Assembly (NCBI RefSeq): GCF_021654575.1
Contig: NZ_AP024488.1
Location: 3,061,501 to 3,125,500, forward strand
Length of the DNA: 64,000 bases
Source: Desulfoluna limicola
GTDB taxonomy: Bacteria; Desulfobacterota; Desulfobacteria; Desulfobacterales; Desulfolunaceae
Reading direction: 5' to 3'
Every line of letters begins with the position of its first letter. Positions within the stretch are counted from its first letter, which is position 1. A program made the position numbers and the translations under genes. The notes beneath the pieces were generated by a model. The model ran no database searches. It saw only the letters and a program-made list of their open reading frames with translations, and was not told where the DNA came from. Of this stretch, positions 1 through 8,693 are shown piece by piece.

Positions 1-777
1 GTGCTCGACCACCTGAACTCGGTCTGGCAGGCCATGAAGGCCTCGGTGGAAAAGGGGTTAAATGCCCGAGGGGTATTGCCCGGCTCCATCGGCCTTGGCC
101 GAAAGGCCTGGACCTATCACCAGCGTACCCGTTCTGCCGCTGACGATATGCAGGAGACAGGCTTGATCACGGCCTATGCCCTGGCCGTCTCCGAGGAGAA
201 TGCCGGCGGGGGAACCGTTGTAACCGCTCCCACGTGCGGTTCCTGCGGGGTTGTTCCGGCTGTCTTGTTTTACATGCAGAAAAAAAAAGGCCTGACGGAC
301 TCAGACATGGTCAAGGCCCTGGCCACGGCCGGGGTCTTTGGAAACGTCATCAAACACAACGCCTCCATTTCCGGTGCAGAGGTTGGGTGCCAGGGCGAGG
401 TGGGATCGGCCTGCGCCATGGCAGCTGCGGCAGTGTGCCAGCTTTTGGGGGGATCCCTGCGCCAGATCGAGTACGCCGCTGAGATGGGCCTTGAGCATCA
501 CCTGGGGCTGACCTGTGACCCCGTGGATGGCCTGGTGCAGATTCCGTGCATTGAACGAAACGCCTGCGCCGCCACCCGAGCCCTCTCCATGGCTCAAATG
601 TCGATTCTCTCGGATGGATCTCACCTCATCTCCTTTGATGAGGTGGTGTCGGTGATGAAGCTCACCGGGCATGACCTGCCAGCCCTTTACCGGGAAACCT
701 CGGTGGGCGGGCTTGCCATGATCTATCGCGGAAAAAATGCGTCTAAAACAGCAATTCAGACCCCTTGCCAGTCTTAG
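1..777 (+). CDS. sdaA: L-serine dehydratase (Fe-S dependent), 3' part
   Basis: The gene is cut by the window edge, so only the C-terminal 258 residues or so are present; the GTG at base 1 need not be the start. The family deaminates L-serine to pyruvate and ammonia with a [4Fe-4S] cluster in the cytoplasm. Three cysteines (C130, C172 and C183 of the visible part) are spaced 42 and 11 residues apart, the same spacing as the cluster ligands Cys343, Cys385 and Cys396 of the Legionella enzyme. They lie in SGAEVGCQGEVGSACAM and TCDPVDGLVQIPCIERN. A CGSCG motif is at about 80 and a further Cys is third from the C-terminus, where type-2 enzymes carry a tail cysteine. No operon partner follows; repeats begin 30 bp after the stop. 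Confidence 0.93.
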   Translation: MLDHLNSVWQAMKASVEKGLNARGVLPGSIGLGRKAWTYHQRTRSAADDMQETGLITAYALAVSEENAGGGTVVTAPTCGSCGVVPAVLFYMQKKKGLTDSDMVKALATAGVFGNVIKHNASISGAEVGCQGEVGSACAMAAAAVCQLLGGSLRQIEYAAEMGLEHHLGLTCDPVDGLVQIPCIERNACAATRALSMAQMSILSDGSHLISFDEVVSVMKLTGHDLPALYRETSVGGLAMIYRGKNASKTAIQTPCQS

Positions 778-807
778 CGCACCACACGCTAAAGTTCAGA
801 AAAGCAT

Positions 808-889
808 GCCTCCGGCGGCGAGGTGAGCCACCTCGAAAGCTGGTTGCGAATGCTCAGGGCCTTCGGCCCTTCACATTCGCAAAAGAAAA
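808..889 (+). repeat. A-module palindromic element
   Basis: Begins GCCTCCGGCGGC, then a small hairpin (GAGGTG/CACCTC), then a second stem TTGCGAATG (844-852) / CATTCGCAA (873-881) around a GGGCCttcGGCCC core. It is a forward copy of the A module that recurs through the window. Between it and the next element (890-1060) no gene is seen. Confidence 0.8.
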
Positions 890-1060
890 CTCTTAGGCTA
901 CCGGACATAATCAAACGCGCATCATTTTTTCAGGATGCACACATGGATCCCCGGTCATCCGGCCCTTCAAAGGCCGACGTGCCATCGTATATGCCAGGCC
1001 TCTCACAAGGTCTCGTATCTTTGTCAGCCGGGGAAGACGACACTAATAATACTGAAATTC

Positions 1061-1243
1061 GCCTCCGGCGCCCCTGCCGGGACCAACTTTTGCCTGATCT
1101 GAAAACGTGGGTTTGACAAACAGGTTTTGAGCATAATTTCAAGAGTACACTACAACCAAAGTCGGATGTGATTTACCCGAGGAACGAGGGGCAAAGCGCA
1201 TCCGCAACCTGCTTTCAAGGTGGCACACCTTGCCGCCGGAGGC
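1061..1243. repeat. L+A composite palindromic element
   Basis: An L arm (GCCTCCGGCG, CCCTGCCGGG, then GTTTGACAAACAGG near 1110) is joined to a reverse A module that starts at CGGATGTG (1163) and ends GCCGCCGGAGGC (1243). The A-module stem here is CGGATG/CATCCG around CCGAGGAACGAGGGG. The whole ~183 bp has inverted termini GCCTCCGGCG...CGCCGGAGGC. It lies 108 bp before the aldehyde dehydrogenase start. Confidence 0.8.
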
Positions 1244-1351
1244 TCGATTCTACCAAACAGTTTGACCTTAAAAAGCACACACTTCAGGGTAAAAAACAGC
1301 AATACAAAATCAATCAACCCTGGCCCATAAAGCCTTGTATAGGAGAAGAAC

Positions 1352-2848
1352 ATGACACACGCGAAGCCCTTATCGAAAGAGGATGTGTTTGCCCAGGCGA
1401 AACGCGGAACCCTCATCGCCAAAGCCATTATTCCCAACAGAAAAAGTGCGGAAGGCACCATGTCTCCCACCTTGAACCCATTTGACAACAGCGTCATCGG
1501 CCATGTGGAGTTTTGCGATGCCGAAGCGGTCAACGAAGCGGTGGCCGTGGCTCGGGAAACCTTTGAAAAGGGCACCTGGTCCCGCATGTCCCCCTATGAC
1601 CGCAAGCTGGTGATCCAAAAATGGGCGGCCCTTATTGATGAGCACGCGGAAGAGCTGGCCGCACTGGAATGCATGGATGTGGGCAAGCCCATCAAAGAGT
1701 GCGTCGGCTTTGACCTGCCCGATACCACCTACACCATCTCCTGGTTTGCCGAAGCGGCTGACAAGGTCTTTGGAAAGATTTCCCCATCCCCAAGCAACAA
1801 CCTGGGAATGGTCATCAAGGAGCCCATGGGGGTCGTTGGCGCGGTGTTGCCCTGGAACTTTCCTGCCACCATCTTTGCCTGGAAGGTGGCACCGGCCCTT
1901 GCCGCAGGAAACTCCATCATCGTCAAGCCCGCCGAGCAGACATCCCTGAGCACCTATCGCATGGTGCAGCTGGCCCATCAGGCCGGAATTCCTGAAGGGG
2001 CGTTGCTGCTGGTCACCGGCCTTGGCGAAGCCACGGGCAAGCCCCTTGGGCTTCACAACGAGGTGGATGTGGTCTCTTTCACAGGGTCCACCGAAGTGGG
2101 TCGGTACTTCCTGCGTTACTCCGCAGACAGCAACCTCAAAGAAATCGTCCTTGAGTGCGGGGGAAAAAGCCCCCAGGTGATCTTCGACGACACCTACCCC
2201 ATGAGTGAAGTCATCGATGAGATCCTCAATGCAGCCTTTTACAACATGGGAGAGAACTGCAGCTGCGGCTCTCGCCTCCTTGTTCAGGAGAGCATTAAGG
2301 ACGAGGTGGTCAAGGCCATCACCGCAAAACTTCCTGAATGGAAAATCGGTGATCCCTCAGACATGTCTGTGTTTATCGGACCCATGATCGAAGAAGGCCA
2401 CTTCCAGAAAGTTCTGGCCCACATCGAGTCTTCCAAAAAAGAGGGCGCAACGCTCATTTATGGCGGCAAAGCAGTGGATGCCGGTGCCGGCAAGTGCATT
2501 GAGCCCACCATCTTTGATGATGTCACACCGGACATGGCCCTGTTCAACGATGAGGTGTTTGGCCCTGTCCTTGCCATCACCACCTTTAAAACCGAAGAAG
2601 AGGCCATTGAGCTTGCCAACGCCACAAAGTATGGCCTGGCCTCCTCCATCTACACCTCGGACATCCGACGTGCCCACCGCGTGTCACAGCGAATCAAGGC
2701 GGGCACTGTCTCCGTAAACTGCTTCTCCGAAGGCGATATCGGCACCCCCTTTGGCGGGTACAAGATGTCCGGTTTCGGCGGTCGTGACAAGGGGTTTGAG
2801 GCCCTTGAGCAGTACATGGCCACCAAGACCATCTGGTACGAAAACTAG
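1352..2848 (+). CDS. NAD(P)-dependent aldehyde dehydrogenase, PuuC-like
   Basis: A 498-residue protein of the usual length for the ALDH superfamily, which oxidises aldehydes to acids with NAD(P)+. Visible motifs are PWNFP at 167-171 (oxyanion Asn169), VKPAE with Lys192, FTGST at 243-247, the general base Glu268 in LECGGK, the catalytic Cys303 in GENCSCG and EVFGPV near 400. The motif context resembles gamma-glutamyl-aminobutyraldehyde dehydrogenases (PuuC/AldH), but the substrate cannot be fixed from sequence. The ATG at 1352 has GGAGAAG just upstream. It stands alone, with repeat elements on both sides. Cys305 sits two residues after the nucleophile, where Ala is common. Confidence 0.93.
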   Translation: MTHAKPLSKEDVFAQAKRGTLIAKAIIPNRKSAEGTMSPTLNPFDNSVIGHVEFCDAEAVNEAVAVARETFEKGTWSRMSPYDRKLVIQKWAALIDEHAEELAALECMDVGKPIKECVGFDLPDTTYTISWFAEAADKVFGKISPSPSNNLGMVIKEPMGVVGAVLPWNFPATIFAWKVAPALAAGNSIIVKPAEQTSLSTYRMVQLAHQAGIPEGALLLVTGLGEATGKPLGLHNEVDVVSFTGSTEVGRYFLRYSADSNLKEIVLECGGKSPQVIFDDTYPMSEVIDEILNAAFYNMGENCSCGSRLLVQESIKDEVVKAITAKLPEWKIGDPSDMSVFIGPMIEEGHFQKVLAHIESSKKEGATLIYGGKAVDAGAGKCIEPTIFDDVTPDMALFNDEVFGPVLAITTFKTEEEAIELANATKYGLASSIYTSDIRRAHRVSQRIKAGTVSVNCFSEGDIGTPFGGYKMSGFGGRDKGFEALEQYMATKTIWYEN

Positions 2849-2962
2849 CTGTTCATCCGTTCAAAGAAGACGCCAAGCCCCTTTTCCTTCCCTTGGGGCT
2901 TGGCTCCTCATCCCCTTCACGTCCCCCGCTCCTCAACGACAGCCCCGTCCCCAGACAACACA

Positions 2963-3187
2963 GCCTCCGGCGGGTCGCTTTTTGATAAAAGCTTCGCAAA
3001 AACTTTCCGGTCACTGCCTCCTGTTCCCTCAGCCCTTCGGGGCTGAGGGAACAGGAGGCAGTATACTCGTTAAACCAGAACCGTATGGATAACCACCATC
3101 GGTGGAGAAACCGGATAGCTTTTGAGACCTGTTTATCCAATTTTTCAAAAGTTTGGCCGCCAGAGGCATTTTTGAGCTGAATAGTTA
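2963..3187. repeat. R-L palindromic element with 23-bp perfect hairpin
   Basis: The R arm (GCCTCCGGCGGGTCGC, TTTTTGATAAAAGC, ACTTTCCGG) runs from 2963. A perfect hairpin follows: left arm 3013-3035, right arm 3040-3062, loop TTCG. The element ends in an inverted L arm (GACCTGTTTATCC, TTTTTCAAAAG, GGCCGCCAGAGGC, ending 3167), then AGCTGAATAGTTAC (3174-3187), a flank seen beside other copies. The rest of 2849-3618 holds another copy at about 3412-3521 and no recognisable gene. Confidence 0.8.
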
Positions 3188-3411
3188 CAACGATTCTTTG
3201 GTTTTTCTTCGTGTCCTTCCATAAAAAGGCAAATATCCTGTTGACTCGGAAAACCTATAAAGGTTGGCCGTTGATCAACGGCCAAGGTTTTCCATTCTGA
3301 GAGAAAATACCGGTTGCTGACCGTTGAAAACTTTATTAGTAACTATTCAGCTTGATACAGGCTCTGGAGCCAGTTTCGGCGCCGCACCTTATTCCTGATT
3401 TTCAGGACTTA

Positions 3412-3521
3412 GGTTTGACAAACACGTCTTGGTTGTTTCTTCGCAGATGACTTCGCACGAGGAACGAGAGCGAAGTCATCTGCAACCAGCTTTCAAGGTG
3501 GCTCACCTTGCCGCCGGAGGC
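3412..3521 (-). repeat. A-module palindromic element with exact 14-bp stem
   Basis: A reverse A module ending GCCGCCGGAGGC (3521), preceded by the L-type word GTTTGACAAACACG (from about 3412). Its internal stem is GCAGATGACTTCGC (3443-3456) / GCGAAGTCATCTGC (3470-3483), fully complementary but different in sequence from other copies. A solo flank word AGTAACTATTCAGCTT occurs near 3346. Confidence 0.75.
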
Positions 3522-3618
3522 TTGCTTTTCGTCACCATTTTGACGATAGAGGGCAGAACTGACTAGTTATGTTTTTCTGGCAGGATATTGAAATATTAAC
3601 CGCATCAATGGGGTTTTT

Positions 3619-4671
3619 GTGGAAAAACTATTGGATTTGCTGTCCCAGCTTCTGAGCGGATTGAAGACGCTGGCCACGGCCCCGGACTACAACGCCCTGT
3701 TCAAGGGTGCCTGCGACATCGTTCTCCATGCCGGGCCCTTACAGCTCCTCGGGCTGTTCTTCGTCTCCTCCATGCTCATGGTCTGGCGACTCAACGCCTT
3801 TGAACAAAAGGGGTTCGAGGGCACCGTCATCGGCACCATGGTGATGCCCTACTGCTCCGGTTTCTCCAACCTGGCCTTTGCCTACATCATGGGGACCTCC
3901 GGTGGTGACGCCGCCATGGTCCTTGAAAACTGTGTCGTCAACAACGTGACGAACCTCACGATTCTCCTCGGCATTCCCGCCCTCATCTGGGGGTTGACCC
4001 TCTACGGAAAAAGTGAAGACAGCTCCAAGGTGAAGCTGGATTACCTCTCCCTGCTCCTCACCCTCATCGCCATGGCCTTCTTCACGGCAGTGACCTGGGC
4101 CCTGGGCCGTGACGGTGTCCTGAACCAGGGGGACGGCCTGGTGCTCATCGGGCTGTTTCTGTTCTGGCAGGTGTTCCAGGTCTTCGAGCTGATGAAGAGC
4201 AACGTGCGAAACCAGCAATCGATCAACCCATGGTTTGTCGTTGACCTCGTCCTGGTGGCCGGTGCGGCCTGGGGAACCTACTACAGCATCGAAGGGCTGG
4301 TGGAGTGGGTCTCAAGCGGGGGTGGCGGAGGCATCATCTCGTATCAACAGATTGGCATCTTAAGCGGCCTCCTCATGGTGGTCCCCAACGGGATCCTCGC
4401 CTTCTATTACGCCGCCGTGAACCGCTCGGACATCGCCTACTCCTCCCAGATCGGAGATGGCCATATCTGCATTCCCATGTGCATCGGCCTCTACGCCGTC
4501 TTCTCCCCCATAAAAATCCCCGCCTCCTTCGAGGCAGGGGCCATCACCATCCTGGCCGCCTGCGGGGCCCACTTCTTCTTCATCGCAGGGTTCAAACGAC
4601 TGCCCCGCGCTGCTGGCGCCATGCTCGCCGCCAGCTACGGCTTCTTTTTCTTCAAGGGAATCTTGGGTTAA
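3619..4671 (+). CDS. CaCA-superfamily-like integral membrane protein
   Basis: A 350-residue hydrophobic protein with about ten predicted membrane segments. Two internally similar stretches (about 72-120 and 249-295) look like the alpha repeats of Ca2+/cation antiporters. The first has MPYCSGFSNLAFAYIMG followed by ENCVVNNVTNLTILLG, matching the place of the classical GTS-PE and GN-GSN-NI-LVLG blocks. The conserved acidic residue of the S-PE motif is not visible, so it may be a divergent subfamily and the ion is unknown. The start is GTG at 3619 with only a weak Shine-Dalgarno; the nearby ATG at 3608 is out of frame. A repeat ending in a T-run follows directly and may terminate its transcript. 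Confidence 0.7.
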   Translation: MEKLLDLLSQLLSGLKTLATAPDYNALFKGACDIVLHAGPLQLLGLFFVSSMLMVWRLNAFEQKGFEGTVIGTMVMPYCSGFSNLAFAYIMGTSGGDAAMVLENCVVNNVTNLTILLGIPALIWGLTLYGKSEDSSKVKLDYLSLLLTLIAMAFFTAVTWALGRDGVLNQGDGLVLIGLFLFWQVFQVFELMKSNVRNQQSINPWFVVDLVLVAGAAWGTYYSIEGLVEWVSSGGGGGIISYQQIGILSGLLMVVPNGILAFYYAAVNRSDIAYSSQIGDGHICIPMCIGLYAVFSPIKIPASFEAGAITILAACGAHFFFIAGFKRLPRAAGAMLAASYGFFFFKGILG

Positions 4672-4691
4672 GGGCCGAGACAAAGAACGAT

Positions 4692-4785
4692 GCCTCCGGC
4701 GGCAAGGTGAGCCACCTTGAAAGCGGGTTGCCGCTGCGCTTTGCCCCTCGTTCCTCGGGCCAAATCACAACGGCTTTTTTTTGAA
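4692..4785 (+). repeat. A-module element ending in T-run (possible terminator)
   Basis: A forward A module 20 bp after the stop of the membrane-protein gene: GCCTCCGGCGGCAAGGTG/CACCTT, then the core TTTGCCCCTCGTTCCTCGGG. The outer stem GCCGCTG pairs with CAACGGC with one mismatch and is followed directly by T8. A GC-rich stem plus T-run could act as an intrinsic terminator. Confidence 0.7.
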
Positions 4786-4793
4786 ACGTATAG

Positions 4794-4969
4794 AGTAACT
4801 ATTCAGTTCGCCTCCGGCGGGTCGCTTTTTGAAAAAAGCTCCGCAAAAACTTTCCGGTTGCATCCCCTTTTGCCGGGCAGCCAACGGCTTTCGAACAAGT
4901 CGAAATAGCGCTCAAAACCTGTTTGTCAAACTTTTCAAAAGGTTGGCCCCCGGCAGGGCCGCCGGAGGC
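4794..4969. repeat. R-L palindromic element lacking the central hairpin
   Basis: The flank word GTAACTATTCAG precedes the R arm at 4810 (GCCTCCGGCGGGTCGC, TTTTTGAAAAAAGCTC, ACTTTCCGG). The L arm ends GGCCCCCGGCAGGGCCGCCGGAGGC-like at 4969, four bases from the stop of the diguanylate cyclase. At 160 bp it is shorter than the 205-221 bp copies because the central perfect hairpin is absent. Confidence 0.75.
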
Positions 4970-4973
4970 GTCA

Positions 4974-6101
4974 TTAGGCAGTTTCCTGGCAATCCTGACA
5001 GTCCTCATTATCCAGGGCTTCGCCCCAAAGGGTGGTCCGGTTCCTGCCATCGCGTTTGGAGCGATAAAGGGCCCTGTCCGCGCGGCTGATCCATTCCAGG
5101 GCATCGCAAGGCTCCGGTTCCGAGCGATTCTCGGCGATACCGAAGGACATGGTGATGCGAAGGGATTCACCCGGTATGGGGTTGCCGGCTTTATCGGCTT
5201 TGCCGAATGCGTGACCCTCAATTTTCCTGCGGATTCTCTCGATGATGTCCAAGGTATCCGAGTCTTGCGTCCCATCTAAGACCAGCAGGAACTCCTCCCC
5301 GCCATACCGTCCTGCGACATCAAAATCTTTTCGCATGGACGAGGAGAGGATCTCTCCCACTTCCTTTAAAATAAGATCTCCCTGGATATGCCCGTAGGTA
5401 TCGTTCACCGCCTTGAAATGATCGATGTCGCACAGGGCGATGGTGGCAACAGCCCCGGTCTTCCGATCGAAACGGTTGCAAATGCGGGACACCTCTTCCT
5501 TGATGCTCCGGCTGTTGTTCAGCCCGGTAAGGCTGTCAAAGATGGCCAACTGCTCAAGCTGAGTTTTAATGAGTATTGTGCTGAGAAAGTTGCACATGAT
5601 CTCGCAGACACTGGCCTCATAGTCCCTTACCCCGGACTCCTGGCCGCAATAATCCCCGCCGAAGAGATACCCGCCCCCAAGGCTCTCCGGGAGATAGACA
5701 AACCCCATCATGTCGCAGCCCTGATTGGGAACGTTGATGTGGGAGATCTTTCTGGACTGATAGGCCTTCACCTCATTGATATAGATCCCCTCGGGGTTGT
5801 CCATGTCGAGAATCAGCTTCTCCCCCTCCTTCAGGTCGCTCCGGTACCCAATCGGGTCAAACACCCGCGTGATCTCCAAGATCAGCCAGTTGTCGACCAC
5901 GTTGCTCACCTCATAGAGAACGCTCACGTCAAAGGCCATGGCCTTTCTCATAATCTCCAGGGGCAGGTTGAAGCAGGAATCCTTCTCCGCACTCGCGCCC
6001 ATACCGGTGAGGTAGGAACTTAAGGAGCCAAGCTGGTTCAGAATGTGTTTCGCATCTGTTTCGGCCTTGTCCATGTCACATCTGGTGACCGTGTCTTCCA
6101 T
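4974..6101 (-). CDS. Diguanylate cyclase with N-terminal GAF-like domain
   Basis: A 375-residue soluble protein. Residues about 40-185 look like a GAF-type sensor and 186-360 form a GGDEF domain with the active-site motif GGEEF at 267-271 and DIDHFK (Asp225, Asp227) for metal and GTP binding. The family condenses two GTP to cyclic di-GMP. The position of the RxxD inhibitory site holds KDFD (258-261), so canonical product inhibition may be weakened. ATG at 6101 with GAGG eight bases upstream. No operon partner; a repeat element abuts its stop. The signal sensed is unknown. Confidence 0.9.
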   Translation of the reverse strand: MEDTVTRCDMDKAETDAKHILNQLGSLSSYLTGMGASAEKDSCFNLPLEIMRKAMAFDVSVLYEVSNVVDNWLILEITRVFDPIGYRSDLKEGEKLILDMDNPEGIYINEVKAYQSRKISHINVPNQGCDMMGFVYLPESLGGGYLFGGDYCGQESGVRDYEASVCEIMCNFLSTILIKTQLEQLAIFDSLTGLNNSRSIKEEVSRICNRFDRKTGAVATIALCDIDHFKAVNDTYGHIQGDLILKEVGEILSSSMRKDFDVAGRYGGEEFLLVLDGTQDSDTLDIIERIRRKIEGHAFGKADKAGNPIPGESLRITMSFGIAENRSEPEPCDALEWISRADRALYRSKRDGRNRTTLWGEALDNEDCQDCQETA

Positions 6102-6143
6102 GGGGAGTCCTCATATAAAATAAATAAAAAGCACTAAAACAAT

Positions 6144-6245
6144 GCCTCCGGCGGCAAGGGTGGCGAAGCCACTTAGGCAAAAGCACCTTGAAAGCTGATT
6201 GCCGTTGCGTTTTGCCTCTCGTTCCTCGAGTCAAATCACAACGGC
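6144..6245 (+). repeat. A-module palindromic element with insertion
   Basis: A forward A module whose first hairpin is enlarged by about 20 bases (GGTGGCGAAGCCAC then TTAGGCAAA). The outer stem is GCCGTTG / CAACGGC, both arms changed together relative to the CGGATG/CATCCG copies. The same inserted word GGTGGCGAAGCCAC occurs in copies at 13.8 and 53.7 kb. Confidence 0.75.
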
Positions 6246-6483
6246 TTTAAGGCAAAAACTGTACATTCATCATGCCTGACAACTATATAAAAGATGGCAA
6301 GGGTGTCAATAACCGAAACGGGTATATGGTGATTGCCACATGCCCTCGGTTGAGGGCCGTCTGACTATACACCGTTTGGGCTTATGGGGGTGTGTAGGGT
6401 TCGGCTCCAGCAACGGATTGCGTCGAGGATGCCATGATTTTGATTACACGTAACCGCAGATAAACACAGATGGGATGGGAAAT

Positions 6484-6560
6484 AGCGTTCTTGGTTCGTG
6501 GTGCTTCGTTCTTCATACTGAGGGCGAATGGCTGAGGGCTAAAGGCGAAGGGGAGGTGCG
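6484..6560. repeat. C-type dispersed repeat fragment
   Basis: Contains GTTCTTGGTTCGTGGTGC, TTCGTTCTTC and GGCGAATGGCTGAGGGC/TAAAGGCGAAGGG. These words recur at 8.9, 12.7, 14.1, 19.8, 22.9 and 25.7 kb. No gene is seen in 6246-6741. Confidence 0.6.
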
Positions 6561-6741
6561 TTGAGCGAAAGAGACGGATTAAACTGCCAGTAAACGGGTC
6601 GTCTCGCCGCTTAAACATGAAAAAGCCACAATTTTGATTGTAAAATTGAGGCTCTATAGAAAACAATGGGTATTTCTCAGGTCAATCTTTGGGACTCATG
6701 AGCTTTGGGGATGGCCCGACCCGATGCCCGTGAAAGGTCAT

Positions 6742-6962
6742 GCCTCCGCCCCCCCTGCCGGGCGCTAAACGTTTGCCTGATATAACAAAGGCAGGTTTGA
6801 CAAACGGGTCTTGCCGTGACTTCAGACGACTCAATCGGTGTTGACTTGGCATGGGCCGCCGACCTGTAGCAGCCTTTCCCTTCAGCCCCACAGGGGCTGA
6901 AGGGAAAGGCTGTTGAAACCGGAACGTTTTCGAGGCTCATTTCAAATAGCGACCCGCCGGAG
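6742..6962. repeat. L-R palindromic element with 20-bp perfect hairpin
   Basis: The L arm (GCCTCCGCCC, CCTGCCGGG, GGTTTGACAAACGGGTCTT) is followed by a perfect hairpin: left arm 6870-6889, right arm 6893-6912, loop ACA. The R arm follows (GAAACCGGAACGTTTTCG, GCGACCCGCCGGAG). The hairpin sequence is unrelated at its base to the hairpins of the 3.0 and 18.1 kb copies. The right end lies 24 bp past the stop of the neighbouring oxidoreductase. Confidence 0.8.
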
Positions 6963-6986
6963 AATCCATTGGCGCCTGATGACCTG

Positions 6987-8372
6987 TCAGTCCGGCTTGA
7001 TGTTCTGATTCATTCGGAAGAAGTTCGTCGGATCATATTTCTTCTTGAGTTCCACCAGCCGGTTGTACATCGCACCGTAGGCGAACGCGACGCGGTCGGT
7101 CTCGTCTTGGGTGAGGAAGTTGATGTACGCCCCTCCGCTGGCGAACGGCTGCGACTTGGCGAAAAATTCACGTGCCCACCCGATACAGCGCTCGTCCTCG
7201 ATGGCCGAATCCCAGCGGCCGTGTACGTTCATGACATAGTTGGCATCCCGACTTGAGTATGCCATTGCATCAGGTGCTACGCCAGCCGTCTGAGCGCCAA
7301 TGGCGGCGATGAAGATCTCGCACTGCGGCGACGGCAGCATGCCGGCGTATTCGATGACGACATCGATCACATCGTCGCTGAGCTGAGAGAAGTTGTGCGA
7401 CTTCCAGTAGTTCCGAGCCCCCTCCGTCAAGAGCGGATCAAAGGCCTGCTGCCATGCGGTGTACGGCTGCACGCCGATGTGCTCGCCGTGGGCCGTGCCG
7501 AAGCCGCGCAGCGCATCGATCAGCTTCTCGCCCTCAGCGGGGTCCCCTGCATAGCACAAGGCGAGCACGACGATCTCTTTCCCGTGGACGTCCTCAGGCA
7601 GGAAGGGCAGTGGGGGCGCCTTCCGGGTGACCATCCAGACACAGAGGTCTTCCGGCATCGTCTCGGTGAAGCGGGCGAAGTGCGTAAGCACGGACTTCGC
7701 CTGGTCGAACGGAAAAGCGATGAGCCCGCTCAGCACGTTTGGCCCGACGGGATGGAGCTGGAACTCGAAGCTGGTAACGATACCAAAGTTACCACCACCA
7801 CCACGAAGCCCCCAGAAAAGGTCAGCGTTTGCCGTCTCGCTGGCGTGCACCCGCTTGCCCTCTGCCGTGACGACTTCAGCGGAGAGAAGGTTGTCCACGG
7901 TCATGCCGTACTTCCGGCTCAACCAGCCAAAACCGCCCCCCAGCGTCAGGCCAGCCACGCCCGTGGTCGAATTGATGCCCAACGGTGTAGCGAGGCCGTG
8001 CGCCTGGGTGGCCGCGTCGATGTCGGCGAGCGTGCATCCGGGCTCGACGGTTGCACGGCGTGAGTCCGGGTCCACCTGGACGCTCTTCATCAGCGAAAGG
8101 TCGATCATGAGACCGTCGTCGCAGACGGCATTGCCCGCGATATTGTGCCCGCCCCCACGGATCGAGACAAGCAGGTTGTGCTTACGCGCGAACTTAACGG
8201 CTTGTACGACATCTTCAGGCACCCCACAGCGAGCGATCAGCCCGGGCCTGCGGTCGATCATGGCGTTCCAGATCTGGCGCACCTCGTCGTAGCCCGCGTC
8301 GCCAGGAAGAAGCACATCTCCCGGGAAATTCACTTTGAAGTCGTCGATATCTGCTTTTTGTAACGTTTTCAT
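6987..8372 (-). CDS. FAD-binding oxidoreductase with BBE domain
   Basis: A 461-residue flavoprotein of the PCMH/berberine-bridge-enzyme family; members oxidise sugars, alkaloids or alcohols using covalent FAD and O2 or another acceptor. The FAD loop RGGGHNIAG is at 72-80 and His76 is the expected covalent histidine. The second (cysteinyl) attachment site is absent: the corresponding region reads TTGVAGLTLGGGFGWL, so FAD is probably bound through one covalent link. The BBE tail NFFRMNQN is near 450. ATG at 8372 with AAGGAGA upstream. No signal peptide. An oxidase-type family is unusual for a strict anaerobe, and the gene is isolated between repeat elements, so horizontal gain is plausible. Substrate unknown. 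Confidence 0.88.
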   Translation of the reverse strand: MKTLQKADIDDFKVNFPGDVLLPGDAGYDEVRQIWNAMIDRRPGLIARCGVPEDVVQAVKFARKHNLLVSIRGGGHNIAGNAVCDDGLMIDLSLMKSVQVDPDSRRATVEPGCTLADIDAATQAHGLATPLGINSTTGVAGLTLGGGFGWLSRKYGMTVDNLLSAEVVTAEGKRVHASETANADLFWGLRGGGGNFGIVTSFEFQLHPVGPNVLSGLIAFPFDQAKSVLTHFARFTETMPEDLCVWMVTRKAPPLPFLPEDVHGKEIVVLALCYAGDPAEGEKLIDALRGFGTAHGEHIGVQPYTAWQQAFDPLLTEGARNYWKSHNFSQLSDDVIDVVIEYAGMLPSPQCEIFIAAIGAQTAGVAPDAMAYSSRDANYVMNVHGRWDSAIEDERCIGWAREFFAKSQPFASGGAYINFLTQDETDRVAFAYGAMYNRLVELKKKYDPTNFFRMNQNIKPD

Positions 8373-8422
8373 GGTTGTCTCCTTCTATAAAGGGGCAAAA
8401 AGTAACCATTCAGCTCAATTTA

Positions 8423-8505
8423 GCCTCCGGCGGCAGGGTGAGCCACCTTGAAAGCAGGTTGCCGCAGCACTTTAACCCTCCTTCTTCGGGTCAAATCACA
8501 GCGGC
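8423..8505 (+). repeat. A-module palindromic element
   Basis: A forward A module upstream of the FAD oxidoreductase, with the flank word GTAACCATTCAGCT at 8402 before it. The stem is GCCGC / GCGGC, and the core is altered to AACCCTCCTTCTTCGGGT. Confidence 0.75.
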
Positions 8506-8693
8506 ATTGGTAGGTGTCAAGATAGTTGACACATGTGCATTTATTTTTTGACTGAGCCCTTACGGGGCAAACGTGAAAAAAAATCCCCACGGTCCCGTGC
8601 TCTCGCTTCTGCTGCTTCGAACGCTGTACTTAAGGCGCGAACCTGCGTTCTCTCAACGAGATTCGCAGCCCCTGGCCCTGTATCGCTACAGAC

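Noticed and set aside
1168..1485. Plus-strand frame overlapping the aldehyde dehydrogenase start
   Set aside because: It begins inside the L+A element and overlaps the better supported gene in another frame.
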